A DNA stretch of 64,000 nt. It comes from Desmodus rotundus. Taxonomy: Eukaryota; Chordata; Mammalia; Chiroptera; Phyllostomidae. A program made the translations under genes and the position numbers. The notes under the pieces were generated by a model. The model worked only from the letters and a program-made list of their open reading frames with translations. It was not told where the DNA came from and made no database searches. The stretch covers positions 13,631,199 through 13,695,198 of the forward strand of contig NC_071389.1 of NCBI RefSeq assembly GCF_022682495.2, given 5' to 3'. Of this stretch, positions 34,545-44,849 are shown one piece after another. Every line of letters begins with the position of its first letter. Position 1 is the stretch's first letter.

Positions 34545-35350
34545 GCATGGGGTCTCAGGGAAGACTTCCCAGAAGAGGTGATACCTGCGCTGAGTCTCAG
34601 TTCGCCTTCTGACGAAGGGAGGGCGTTCCAGGTAACGAGAGCAGCATCGACAAAGGCCAGAGGTGTGGAGGGGCCTGGGGGCGGGCACTGTTTGCAGGTG
34701 ACGGCATAGACCGTCCGGCACAAGGCTGAGGTGGGCATGTGCCAGCCCTGGGGCCCTGGGGGGCCCTCAGGAGTTTGGGGGCTATTGTGGATTTTTTTGA
34801 ATAGCAGTTTTACTGTGATATAACTCACATACCATACAATTCCTCTATTTAAATTGTACAGTTCAGGGATTTTTAGTGTATTCATAATTGTGCAGCCATC
34901 ACCCCAGTCAGCTTGAGAACATTCTCGTCACCGCAAAAGGAAACCCCACATCACTGCCTATTCTCTGCTCTCCCCAGCCCCTGGCAACCACTGGTCTACT
35001 TTCTCTGTCTATGGGTGTGCCTGTTCTGGACGTTTTCATGGAAGTCCAGATGTGGCCTTTTGCAGCTGGCTGCTTTCCCAAAGCACACTGTTTTCCAGCT
35101 GGTCAAGCCGTAGCATGGACCAGCCCTTCGTTCCTTTTTACAGCCAAATAATATTCCATTGCAAGCCATTGTGGATTTTTGACACGACACAGAAAGGTTT
35201 GCGCTTTGGAAAGCTGCTGGGGATGGGGGGGGGGGGGTGCGGGAGGAGGCCAGATGGCCAGGAGAAGCTACGGAGTGGGTGGGAGGGCGGCAAAGAAGAG
35301 CCAGGGCAGGGCACTGCTGAGGAGGGAAGACGCAGTAATTGATTGGCTGC
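34545..35350 (-). repeat. L2 LINE, reverse strand, split by an L1
   Basis: The left piece (34545-34796) has 'gggaagacttcccagaagagg' and 'caaaggccagaggtgtgg'; the right piece runs 35168-35350. A G13-type run lies at about 35225-35237. Confidence 0.75.
34797..35167 (-). mobile_element. 5'-truncated L1 with intact target-site duplication
   Basis: On the + strand it reads as reversed L1 3' sequence: 'gatataactcacataccatac', 'ccctggcaaccactggtctac', 'gccaaataatattccatt'. A 13-bp target duplication, ATTGTGGATTTTT, stands at 34784-34796 and 35168-35180, bounding the insertion exactly. It has no open frame of consequence. Confidence 0.88.
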
Positions 35351-36000
35351 AGGAGGGAGGGGGAGGGACTACAGGAGAAAGGGTTTTATGAAGCACAGTG
35401 CCAGTAGATACAGAAACCACAGAAAGCCCAGGGGAGGGCCAAGGGGTGGCCGGGCAGCACACCCAAGGAGGGAAAGCTGCTGGAGGAGGCAGCCCAGGGA
35501 GTCTCAGAGGGGGCCAGGACACAGTGATGGAAGAGGACAGCTGGGAAAGCGGTCCAGATGGAGGGGCTGGCATGGTATGGAAGAGAGAGTGGGCAGCCAC
35601 CCACCAGCCGGGCCCGGGAATTGCCAGCAGATGGAAGGGCATGCTAAGCTGGGCAGGCTCTCACCTGAGGGGGAGCCAGGAGGATCTTGGCCTTGGAGCC
35701 AAAACCCTTCAGCATCTATCAAGATGGTCCTAGACCCTCACTGGAGCCCTGTGCCCCATTCTACAGCAGAGAAAACTGAGGCTCAGAGAGGTCAACTGCT
35801 CAACTAGAGCCAGGGCAGCCCCTTTATCCAGCCAGCAGGGAAAGGTTGGTGCCCAGAAGGAAGGCGAGAGGGAGGGAGGGCAAGAAGGCTCAGGGGCCCC
35901 AGAGCCAGTGCAGCAAACTGGAGCGAGCCCTGGACAGGCGCCCGGAGCAGAAGCTGCCAATCCCTGGTCAGCACTCATGGGCTATTGACACAATGAAAAT
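35350..36000. other. intronic sequence with a MIR core
   Basis: A reverse MIR core at about 35735-35800 ('agcagagaaaactgaggctcagagagg'). The rest is unassigned. Confidence 0.45.
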
Positions 36001-36004
36001 AAAG

Positions 36005-36260
36005 GTGGTGTAGTGTGGAGGTTGGTTAGGGAAGTGGCCCCTGGAGTCAGACCACCTGGGATCGAATCCCAGCCCTGCCACTGTTAAGCCCACACATCCT
36101 TGGAAAGTTGCTTCACCTCGGTGCTTTTGTTCCTGCATCTGAAAACGGCGGTGATAACATCACGTCCGTCACTGGCCTGGTGAGGCTTGGATGAGTTATT
36201 ACGAGTTAAGTCCTTAGAACAGCGCCAGCATTTCCTAAGTACTCAATAAATGTCGGCCGT
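36005..36260 (+). repeat. MIR SINE, full length
   Basis: 'ggtgtagtgtggaggttgg', 'ctggagtcagaccacctgggatcg', 'ttagaacagcgccagc', 'actcaataaatgtcggcc' span the element from tRNA head to 3' tail. Confidence 0.9.
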
Positions 36261-36269
36261 TTCCTATGT

Positions 36270-36715
36270 ATGCTCCAGAGCGCTGTCTCCCTGTCTGCCA
36301 CGGACGTCCTAGTAACTCCCAGGAGGCACTCATCGCCGTCCTTGCTGGTGTCACTCTGGCCCGGTCAGCGTGTCATAGTCCTGTCTTCCCCTCACCAGGC
36401 AGCTCCCTTAAGGACTAGGCTGGAGCTGGTCCTCCGAGATCCCCACAGGGCCTGGTCAGGATGACGTCAGTGGGTGGTTGTTGATTAGGACGGTTTCCAC
36501 TTTTCAGAAGCTTCCTCGACAGGCCGGCAACGTAGGGCCCCAGGGCTGGGGGTGCCGTGTTCTAGCGACAGGCCCTGAGGTTGTAACTGCAGCCCCTAGC
36601 CCCTCCCAACCCTAGGCCAGGACTGCTCGTCAGTTGCAATTCTTGAGGCCACTTTAGGGGTAGATGCTGTTACCCCCTAAAACTGCAGAACACCCAGCAG
36701 CAGATTTGGTAGTTG
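36270..36715. other. intronic sequence, unassigned
   Basis: L2-like wording at 36300-36430 is weak; nothing else recognised. Confidence 0.35.
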
Positions 36716-36717
36716 AA

Positions 36718-36905
36718 CCCAATAGTTTAATAATGCCAGGAATTGTTCTAGGCATTTTTCCCTAAATTAACCAAATGTCATCCTCACCATGACTCAGGAG
36801 GTAGAGATTATTGTCCCCATTTTGTAGATGAGGGAACAGCTTAAGTGGCTTCCCCAAGGCCACCCTGCACGTGCCAGGCAGCTCGCAGGCTAACCACCAC
36901 TCTTC
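36718..36905 (-). repeat. MIR SINE, reverse strand
   Basis: 'gtccccattttgtagatgagggaac' and 'ggcttccccaaggccacc'. Confidence 0.75.
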
Positions 36906-36939
36906 CCTGCGTGGTCTCCAAAGTCCAAGCTCTTTCTGC

Positions 36940-37215
36940 TTTGCAGGTAGTTTCTATGAGTGTTTATGCGGAGTGTCTGCTGAAGGCCAGCTTCTGAGCC
37001 AGGCACCGGGGAAGGAGCTGTGGATTGGACATGGCTCCCATCCCCAGGGAGCCGAGAGGATGGCCAGAGACCCCTTGATGAGTGATTATGGCAGGGAAGT
37101 AAAGCCCTCTGAACTCAAGACACATTGGCACCAAGGAGAATGGGGTCTCTGAGGCCGGAGCTGGTTGAGGGGTTGGGCAGAGGTGATTTGCTAAGACTGG
37201 GACTTGAAAGGTAAG
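36940..37215 (-). repeat. L2 LINE fragment, reverse strand
   Basis: 'ctgagccaggcaccggggaag' and 'taagactgggacttgaaagg'. Confidence 0.6.
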
Positions 37216-37799
37216 CTTGGAGCCTGGGGCTGGAAAAACGATTTGGGAAATTTGGGTGAGCCATTTGCATATGAGGAAAGTGACGCCCCTAGAGGCGGGG
37301 TGGCTCCCCGAAGGTCACACAAGTGCCCTCGCAGGAATGTGGTCCAGGTGAGAGCTGCTGGCCTGGGGACAGCTGAGCCGCCCTTCATCCCAAAGAGGAA
37401 CTTTGCCCCTTGCAAAGCTCTTCCTTGTTCACCTTCTCACGTGCGCCTGGCACGATCTCCCCCCAAGGCACCAGGGCAGAGCTGGGATTAGGAACGCCAG
37501 TAAGTGGAAGAAGAAACAGACCAGGAAAGGGGCAGGGCCTGGAGCCCAGGCCTCCTGATTCCCAGGGCCAGGGGGAAGCGTAGGGTGGATTGGCACACAG
37601 GTCCACACAGGAGTGGTCACCTCTTGTCGAACCTAAGCCCTGAGCTGCAGGGCCTGAACCCAAGTCCTGAGCATCCCCCAGAGGAGGAAAGAAAGCCAAA
37701 GACCCCAGATGGCTGAATGCCCACCAAGTGCAAACACTGCCCTCGTCTGGCTGACCCTAGTACTGCAGACCCCTTTATTTTAATAAATTGATCAAACAC

Positions 37800-38065
37800 C
37801 TATTGTAACAGCTACTGTTCACTGGGCACCCATATTGTGCAAAGCCCCATGTCATGTGCTTCACACACTTATGCCAAGTGCTCACCATGGCCTGTGGAAA
37901 TGGGCTTTAGAATCATAATTTTACAAATAAGGAAACAGTCTTAGAATGGTTAAGCCCCTTGTCTAGGGCCACACAACTAGTACAAAGCCAAGCTGGGGCT
38001 CAAACCCAGGTCTGTCTGCTTCCAAAGGCAGTGTTCTTGCCTGTTGTACCACCATTGCCTCTCTA
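37800..38065 (-). repeat. MIR SINE, full length, reverse strand
   Basis: 'cacccatattgtgcaaagcc', 'ttttacaaataaggaaacag', 'ggccacacaactagtac', 'ctcaaacccaggtctgtctgc'. Confidence 0.88.
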
Positions 38066-38537
38066 CACTGTGCTAGGACTTTTCCACTCTAATGTCATCA
38101 TCTCAATCATCTGGAACCCAGCACTCTAGTCCAGGAATCAGGGCCCAACCAGCCATTAGTAAGCAAGCCTGGGCCACGGGCTCTGCTGCGTGCCTCTTCA
38201 GAGTCTTCGACAAAGTCAGGATCGGTCCTAGAAGCTGAGGCACAGCCAACCCGGAGTAGGTAAGGAAGGCTTGCCAGGGGCCCCCGCTGAATGCACAGAC
38301 AGCTGTAGAGACAAGAAAGCAGATAGCCGGAAACTCTGGGGACAGCTAGGACTGCCACATTGGAGAGTGGAGACTCCCCAAGGACTTCAGGAGGTCGTGT
38401 TTCTCAGTAGTGATGCTGTGTGGCCCCTCCATAATACAGTGTGGCCTTCCACGAGTCTACGGGGCCCCTCACGATGCTGCGTGGTCCTCTCTGTGCTTCC
38501 TGGGTTACTCAGTCACTTCCTTTGTCTTCTCTCCTAG
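38066..38537. other. intron 3 3' end, single-copy
   Basis: No repeat recognised. It contains three loose repeats of 'atgctgtgtggcccctcc'-type wording (about 38411-38490) just upstream of the acceptor tract. Confidence 0.4.
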
Positions 38538-38693
38538 CTTGCCCATCTGGAACCTTCAAGGCTAACCAAGGGGACGAGGCCTGCACCCACTGTCCCATCA
38601 ACAGCCGGACCACTTCAGAAGGGGCCACCAATTGCGTCTGCCGCAATGGCTACTACCGAGCAGACCTGGACCCGCTGGACATGCCCTGCACAA
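38538..38693 (+). CDS. EPHB2: EPHB2 exon 4: cysteine-rich region
   Basis: This 156-bp exon completes a split Ala codon (two bases), encodes 51 full codons and ends with the first base of a Thr codon (phase 2 in, 1 out). The peptide begins CPSGTFKANQGDEAC and carries six cysteines in the CxxC-like spacing of the Eph cysteine-rich (sushi/EGF-like) linker between the ligand-binding domain and FN3-1, about human residues 272-322. It lies outside the cell and takes part in receptor clustering. The acceptor is ctcctag and the donor gtatgt. Read-through into the intron would stop after about ten codons, so retention would truncate the receptor. The 3' part overlaps, on the opposite strand, the sequence corresponding to human MIR4253. 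Paralogue origin is unlikely given near-identity to the remembered EPHB2 sequence. Confidence 0.97.
38670..38687 (-). ncRNA. possible MIR4253-like sequence antisense to exon 4
   Basis: From memory, the 18-nt human mature miR-4253 is the reverse complement of the EPHB2 exon 4 codons for Asp-Pro-Leu-Asp-Met-Pro. The same stretch is present here with one difference: a G instead of C at 38674 on the + strand, silent in the Pro codon. That changes mature position 14 and leaves the 5' seed (positions 2-8) intact. I see no independent evidence for a functional hairpin or expression; conservation is expected from the protein code alone, and the human entry itself may be a low-confidence annotation. 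Confidence 0.25.
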
Positions 38694-39827
38694 GTATGTC
38701 CAGGGCCCCTGAGGGCGACATCTGAGTCCACAGACACCCGCAGAAATTCCCAGAGCGAGGGCTGTACTGCTGTCCGGCTATAGCCAGCCCTTCCTGAGCG
38801 AGGAGCAACCAGTACCTGGGGGAGGGGAATGGAGTGCTGGTGACCAAAGGACCATCCTGGGGGTGTCCCTGGGGTGGTCATGCGGCCAATGTACAGGTAC
38901 CATGGAGCAGGCATCTGGCTCCCTACCTCCTTCTGCTAAGTTACAGGGAGGATGAGGTCAAGGTCTGGATTCACAAAGGGACGGAGAATGGCAGGGTTGG
39001 CAGAGGAAGGACCAATGCAGGTGGTGTCTGTAGCAGAAGAGCCTGCCTAATGTCCTGACCTGGCAGCGGCTGCCTGAGTCCCAGGCTGAGGTTCTCTAAG
39101 AAAGGGTGACTGCGAGGGCAGTGTCACAACCGCCGTGTCACGCAGGAGTGGCATTCAGCTGCAAGTAACAGAGCACTGACCCCAGGGACATGAACCATAG
39201 GGGCCTATGCTCTCATGGAATAGAAGTCTAAAGACAGGCAGTCCTGGGATTGTACGGTGAATCCATGGAGTTCTCTGGAACCTGGCTTCTTCTCTCTGCT
39301 CTGCCATTTGTGGTATATGGTTTCTATCCGTCAGGTCACGTCGTAGTCCAACATCGCTGCTGAAGCTCCAGCCATCACACATGTTCTAGGCAGCAGAAAA
39401 AAGGAGAGGGATAAAGGGATGGCCTACACCTGTCTTCTTTTAAGAAAAAGTCCTAACCTGTAACTTCCATTATAACCAGTAGCCAGCACTTCATCACAGG
39501 GGGCTAGGAAATAGAGTCTCTTAGTTGGATATATCGCCACCTGAATAAAATTGGGTTCTGCTCTAAGGAAGGAGGGAAAATAGTTACTGGGCGGGTGTGA
39601 CACAAAGAGACTGTCCCTAGTACCAGACACCAAGGAGGTTGGCATCCAGGGAGAAAGGTTTAAGCAGATGTGCAGCAGGTTGAGAGTTATCTTCTAGAAA
39701 CATCTCTCTGATGGGTGGAAAGGAGCAAGTATGTGGGGGAAGCCTTTTGGGAGGCATGGGCTGGAACCAGGGCAGAAACAGCTTCACAGCCCCCACTGAT
39801 CGACACCCCTCCCCCCCCCCTCCCCAG
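38694..39827 (+). other. EPHB2: EPHB2 intron 4
   Basis: A short 1134-bp intron. The first part (38694-39130) is single-copy with nothing recognised. The centre holds an old interspersed repeat (about 39140-39660). It ends with a C-rich polypyrimidine tract containing an uninterrupted ten-C run (39811-39820) just before the tccccag acceptor. Confidence 0.9.
39140..39660. repeat. old interspersed repeat, family not assigned (same family as 893-1325 and 47030-47440)
   Basis: A degraded element whose order of motifs (a stretch like 'gctgcaagtaacag', a 'tagaagtct' segment, then 'gctccagccatcac', a purine-rich block and a final 'aaaattgggttctg' segment) recurs in other parts of this window. I recognise it as a common mammalian interspersed repeat but cannot name the family with certainty; an LTR of MLT type is one possibility. 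Confidence 0.55.
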
Positions 39828-40163
39828 CCATCCCCTCTGCACCCCAGGCTGTGATCTCCAGTGTCAACGAGACCTCACTCATGCTGGAGTGGACCCCGCC
39901 CCGCGACTCGGGAGGCCGCGAGGATCTCGTCTACAACATCATCTGTAAGAGCTGCGGCTCAGGCCGGGGTGCCTGCACCCGCTGTGGGGACAACGTGCAG
40001 TACGCGCCCCGCCAGCTGGGCCTGACCGAGCCCCGCATCTACGTCAGCGACCTGCTGGCCCACACCCAGTACACCTTCGAGATCCAGGCCGTGAATGGCG
40101 TCACCGACCAAAGCCCCTTCTCGCCCCAGTTCGCCTCTGTGAACATCACCACCAACCAGGCAG
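39828..40163 (+). CDS. EPHB2: EPHB2 exon 5: first fibronectin type III domain
   Basis: This 336-bp exon completes the split Thr codon, encodes 111 full codons (about human 324-434) and ends with the first base of an Ala codon. It holds essentially the whole of FN3-1, beginning IPSAPQAVISSVNETS. Visible landmarks are the conserved Trp of strand B (LEWTPP), the Eph-specific four-cysteine insert (CKSCGSGRGACTRC), the Tyr corner region (YTFEIQAVNGV) and two N-glycosylation sequons, NET (N336) and NIT (N428). The domain is a rigid extracellular spacer that also contributes to receptor-receptor contacts. One residue differs from the human form I remember (RIYVSDLL, human RIYISDLL). The exon is GC-rich with many CpGs. 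The donor is gtgagc and the acceptor tccccag. Confidence 0.97.
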
Positions 40164-40374
40164 GTGAGCACTTCCACGGCAGGCCCTGGGGGCAGCACCG
40201 CGCCATGCCAAATGGGTGTCCTGCCAGCCCTCGTTAAAGACGCCCTCACATCTGTGGTTTCCTCTTTTCAGAGGCTGTGTGTGTGATCCAGCCACCTGGG
40301 AGAGTGTTACATTGTAGTAGTATTTATGATAATCGCTGTCACTTGTTGAACGTGTATTATCGAAGGTGAAAGTG

Positions 40375-40700
40375 AAGCTGCTGTAACAAAAGGGCCCGGT
40401 GATGGGGGGCTTCAAGAATACAGAAATGCATGTCTCCCTCATGCAGGAGTCCAGAGGTGCGCCGTCCAGGTTGGCAGGGTAGCTCTGACCCACCCTTCAG
40501 GTGGGCTCCTTCTTTCTTGTTGTCTCTGCACCCTCTGAGGTCAAGGCAGGTCGCGGGCGTGTCTGTGCCCTGGCCTGCAGGAAGAGCGGGAGAGAGAGGA
40601 CCCTGGGCAGTGACAGTGTTTTAAGCGAGGAAGACCAAGGTAGCACCTATCACTTCTGCTCACCTTCCACTGGAAGGAACTTGGCGCCGCGGCATCACCG
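40375..40700 (-). repeat. probable MLT1-type LTR fragment
   Basis: 'agctgctgtaacaaaagggcc' then degraded sequence typical of reversed MLT1. Family assignment is tentative. Confidence 0.45.
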
Positions 40701-41590
40701 AACCACAAAGGGGGCTGGGAAGCGTAATCTCTCCCAGCCTGGCTCAAGTCCGTCACTGTGGAAGGTGGGCAAGCAGACTCCAGTGGACATCTGGCAGTTC
40801 CCACAGGTGCTTTCTGTGAACTTTCAGCCCACTCCAGTCTAACTCCACCAAAACTCCTCTCCCCACGCTCACCTTTAATCACCCTTCCTGTGACCCTGCG
40901 CCGCCCTCCACCTTCCCCCTGCTTTCCTTCACAGCGAAAGGCTGCCAAACCCGGGGTCTCACCTCCACCCCACTCCCTCTTCAGTCCGTTCCACTTAGGT
41001 GTCCGGCCCCTTCTCTCCTCCAAGACCATTGTCCTCAGCCTCATCCCCCAACCAAGGGCCAGGTGAGATTTTGAAGGACTGTATGGCACCTGTGGGTAGA
41101 AAACCTTGTGGTTGGCACTGTGAATATGCCCCTCAGTTATTCACGCAACAAGCCTTGCCCAGCCCCTGCTGCGAGTGTAATCTGGGCCCTGTCCAGGGAG
41201 GAGCCGAGGGAGGCCAGGCTCCAGGAAAGCAAGGGATGGGCTGCCCAGCCCACACAGGTCCAAGAAGGCTTGCTATCGGAGGCAAATGTAAAGGCCCAGT
41301 AGAAATCTGAAGGGAGTGATAGAAAGAAATGGACTTCAGGAGGCAGGGAGGGCGTGCACAGGGCACAGGAGAGAGGGCAGGCAGCCAGGGGGTCCTGGTT
41401 GAGGGAGGCTTTCCACGCTTGACCTCACTGCATCCTCCTGGTTTGCTTGAGTAGGAGGCATCTGTTTCCCCATTTTACAGACGGTGCTCAGAAAGTATAG
41501 TCACAAAGCAGGAGGGACGAGAGGCAGGGATTCCCCAGGCCTAACAGACTCCAGTGCTCGGGCTAAACCCAGGGTGCGTCCAGGGAACCT
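40700..41590. other. single-copy intronic sequence
   Basis: Nothing recognised except a MIR-like trace at 41440-41500. Confidence 0.4.
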
Positions 41591-41830
41591 CGGGTGTGAC
41601 TGTGGGTCTGATTGTGCATGTGAGTGTGTTTGGGGAACGTGTGGGCATGTCCTATTGTTTGGGTGACTGTGTGTGTGATTGCACGTGACCTTGGCGTGTG
41701 GCTTCTCACCAATACGTGAGTCCATGAGCACGCGCTCGTGTGTCTGAATGTGGTCTGGCTGTCTGTGTGTTTGTGTCTGAGGAGGAGTGTGGTTTTGTTT
41801 GTGAGTGTCTGTGGTATTGCTATGGCTGAG
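41590..41830. repeat. degenerate TG-rich tract
   Basis: About 240 bp of decayed (TGTG)n. Antisense open frames through it encode low-complexity His/Thr-rich peptides and are not genes. Confidence 0.7.
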
Positions 41831-42350
41831 AGAGCGTGTGCCTGCAATTCTTGAAGATGCCGTGGATGCACTTGAGTCCCCCTCAGCCTGGGGTGCGGAT
41901 GGAGCCGACTCAAGGTGGGCCATCTGAGGAGCCTCCAAAGACAGCAGCTGCTGGCAGAGGCTCCGAACGCACTGATGCCGCCGCAGCTGTGCGCCTCTCC
42001 AGCTTGACAAGGCCCTGAGGCAAGGAAGCCAGGCTCCCAGCGGGAACAGAGGGGTGGAAACTCTTTTCAACAGGGAGAAGCTAGAGTTCCCCAGAGGCCC
42101 TGGATTTCTTTCCCTGGCTGGGGGTGGGGAGGCCTTCCCGGCATCCATGTGGGAGCCCTGGGGTGGAACTGCCTGCTCCAGAAGCCCCAGCATAGTAGCA
42201 GTGAGGATGGAGTCTGGGCTATGGCATGGAGCCCTCTCATCTGGAGCTGGAGGCTCCCAGAGAATAGCAATAGTGCCGAGTGGAAGTGAGGGGCTTTCAG
42301 AGAGGAGGTACCCGGAGAGCCTCAGGATTGAGGGACAGAGGCAGTGAGAA
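41830..42350. other. single-copy intronic sequence
   Basis: Nothing recognised. Confidence 0.4.
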
Positions 42351-42422
42351 ACAAGCCCTGGGTTAGGCACGGGACCTGAGTCTGAGCCCCAGCTTTGCTA
42401 TTCATTTGCTGGGTGACCTTAG
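42350..42422 (+). repeat. MIR fragment cut by an LTR-like element
   Basis: 'gctttgctattcatttgctgggtgacctta' ends abruptly where the next element starts. Confidence 0.6.
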
Positions 42423-42850
42423 TGTATTAGTCAGATATTGCTGCCATAACGCTGCATAACAAAACCGCCCCAAAACTCAGTGGTTTCCAACAATGAACGT
42501 TTATTTTTTTCACTCACTGGTCTGTGGGTCAGCTAGGGTTTAGCTAATCTGCATAGACTGTGCTGGGGAGGACTCCAGGACGTGGACTGGATTCAGTCTG
42601 TTCCATGTGTCTCCTCCTTCTCGTTGGACCAGTAGGCACCCCGGCGTATTGCTCTCGTGGTGAATGGCGGGAACACACCTGGCTGGGCCGGGCCATGCCA
42701 CACACACCTGTCTCTACTTGTGGTGCAGTCACCCACAGTAAATGGGCCCTGAGGAGTTACTCCGCAAAGGGTGTGGGTGCATAACCCTGTCACGGAGAGG
42801 AAGAACTAAGATAACTGATCTGACCTATCACACTTGTGGAAATCACTTCC
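42423..42850. repeat. LTR-like interspersed repeat (MLT-type?)
   Basis: It starts 'tgtattagtcagatattgctg', has an 'aactcagtggtttccaacaatg' segment and 'gttccatgtgtctcctcc'. The same order of motifs appears at 59010-59440. It is probably an ancient retrovirus-like LTR with no coding part. Confidence 0.5.
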
Positions 42851-42869
42851 TCCCCCAGGCCTCACTTTC

Positions 42870-43035
42870 TCCACCAGAGTGTGCGTCAGAACTATGTGAG
42901 AGCTTTTCAGAATATAAGTTCTGGACTCCGCCCCAGACCTGCCAGATCAGAACCCCAGCAATAAGCTGAGAATCTGCATTTTTGTCAAGTGGCTCAAGGG
43001 GTTCTTACCATCAGACAAATTTGGGAAACCCAGGT
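42870..43035 (+). mobile_element. MER5-type hAT relic
   Basis: 'gactccgccccagacctgcc' and 'aagctgagaatctgcatttttg' are typical of MER5. Confidence 0.65.
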
Positions 43036-43129
43036 ATAAGGGAGTCTAAGCCCCTGTGAGCCCTTCACGCCCCTTGACAAGCCCCACCCCCATGGATGCC
43101 CAGGGCCCAGCTGAGGCCGTTGCAGCCAC

Positions 43130-43260
43130 ACCATTCCCTCGCCACACCATCCCCCTTTGCCAGGTGGGGACATGGAAGCCCGGAGAAGTAGAGTCCTTTA
43201 TGCTCAGTCCCACTACTGAATGGCCTCAACTAGAATTTAAACCCAGGATGATGTGACTCC
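43130..43260 (-). repeat. MIR fragment, reverse strand
   Basis: 'actagaatttaaacccagg' end of a degraded MIR. Confidence 0.5.
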
Positions 43261-43264
43261 AGGT

Positions 43265-43590
43265 CTACACCGGAGAGGACAGTGTTCCTGTCCTTGCAGA
43301 TTTGTGTCCTGGTTGGGAAGATGAGCCCTGGACAGAGTCTGCATACAAGACGGCATGAGTGAGAGCCCGGGGAGGGGCAGGGAGGGGCAGGAGGCCACAG
43401 GCAGCAGAAACCCTTTCTTCCTGGGGAATGGGAGGCAGGCATGCCTTAGAAGACTTCTGGGAAGAGGAGGCATTTGAGCTTGATTTTAGAAAAGGAAGAG
43501 GCTTCTAAGCACTCAGGGAGGGAGGTGTCCCGGGAAAGAGAAGTACAGGAGGCAGGCCAGAGGGAGAGTCCTCCTTTCTTTAACATTCTT
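43265..43590 (-). repeat. L2 LINE fragment, reverse strand
   Basis: 'gacttctgggaagaggaggcatttgagc'. Confidence 0.65.
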
Positions 43591-43594
43591 TCCC

Positions 43595-43900
43595 TTTCTG
43601 TTCCTCCTAAGCGCGGGGGTCTTTGCACGTGCTGTACCCTCCACCTGGAATGCTCCCCTCCTCCACCCCGAGCCTTCCTTCAGACCTTCGTGTGTCTTCA
43701 TGGGCCTCCCTGACCTGATCCCATGCCCCAGAACCATGGCCCCGAAGTTCCTGGAACTGAGTGTTTGCCTTATGCCTGAGATCATTGCCTTCCTGTCTGT
43801 CTCCCCCACCATGCCCACTCGGTGGTCATGGTGGGTCTGCTTTTCCTCGCCGTGATTTTCCTGGCACCCAGACATGGGCACACCACAGCGAGTGCTCAAG
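43595..43900 (+). repeat. L2 LINE fragment
   Basis: 'tctttgcacgtgctgtaccc' and 'ccacctggaatgctcccc' are clear L2 phrases. Confidence 0.75.
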
Positions 43901-44630
43901 GGCCGTTGCCAGCAGGGCTCAGAGAAGCATGGGGTGAGGTGGGGTGTGGGGGAGTACGGCAAGGCTGGAAGGCAAGACTGGGGACTTGATCTCCAGACAA
44001 ATGCATTCAGTGGTAGGCTTTAATCAGACCCCAAAATTCAGTGTATAAATATCTAGCTCATTGCCTTAAAGGGAAAAAGTGTTTCTTCGGGGCAAATGAC
44101 TGGGCCTTGCTTACAATCCCAGAGCTGTCAGAGCTGTCTCCTGACTTCGTGAAGCTGTCATACCTTTCAACTATACCCTGCTGTCCCAGAGTACCGTTCT
44201 GCCCCGGATGCATGAATCTTCCCAGCGACCCCCTGAGGAAGGAGGCTGGGCTGTGTATCCCAGGCCTTCGGAGAGGTCAAACAGATTCCCAGGATCACTC
44301 AGCTGGGAAGGGACAGACCCCAGAATTCAGCCTCACTGTCTGGGGTCTGTGGCCCTCGACACGCACAGACAAGACCAGAAAGGGACAGGAGGGGGGACCG
44401 AGCCTCAGGGCAGGTGTCAGAGGAGATGCTCTGAGGAGGTGGCATGTAAGCTGAGAGCTGAATGAGAAGCAGAGACAGCCGTGCAGACCTGGCTGTGGGC
44501 ACCGTGTCAGTCACGTGGGGCTCATCCTCAGGGCCACATCCTGTCCTTGGCTGCCCTCCAGGGCGGCACGGGACATGATTTTCCCCTCAGCAACCTCCGC
44601 CCGGGTTCCAGAGCGGGTGGCAAGGGGCGG
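43900..44630. other. intronic sequence with MIR and L2 traces
   Basis: MIR-like reverse piece at 44220-44335 and L2-like reverse piece at 44390-44470; the rest unassigned. Confidence 0.45.
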
Positions 44631-44634
44631 GGAG

Positions 44635-44830
44635 AGTCTGGGCTTTGGCGCCTAGCCAACCAATCTGGCTTTGAATCAAGCCTGGCTGCCCACCAGCACG
44701 TAGCCGTGGACGAGTTACTTAGCCTGCATCTTCCTCGCGGGTTTCTTCACCCTGCCTTGCAGGATTGCTGTGAGGCTTTCAGCTGTTCTCAAGGTGCCCC
44801 ATGGGCAGGCTCTCAAAGAACAGAGATCAT
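44635..44830 (+). repeat. MIR SINE
   Basis: 'gggctttggcgcctagccaacc' to 'ttgctgtgaggctttcagc'. Confidence 0.6.
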
Positions 44831-44849
44831 TCTACAGTCACTCTCGTCT

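Larger units (their letters stand above)
1..38537 (+). other. EPHB2: EPHB2 intron 3 (3' part)
   Basis: There is no coding exon in this stretch. It ends at a strong acceptor (pyrimidine-rich tract then ctcctag, 38531-38537). Its content is mainly degraded MIR and L2 fragments in both orientations, with two L1 3'-end fragments, DNA-transposon relics, one bat VES SINE, simple repeats and single-copy DNA, listed separately. Open frames here have no recognisable domains and run through repeats. Confidence 0.9.

Noticed and set aside
38694..38725. alternative C-terminal exon from read-through of exon 4
   Set aside because: The frame stops within about ten codons after a good donor site; this is intron retention at most, not a supported isoform.
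41501..42370. 289-codon open frame on the minus strand
   Set aside because: It crosses a degenerate TG-rich tract, giving low-complexity His/Thr/Gln sequence; chance frame.
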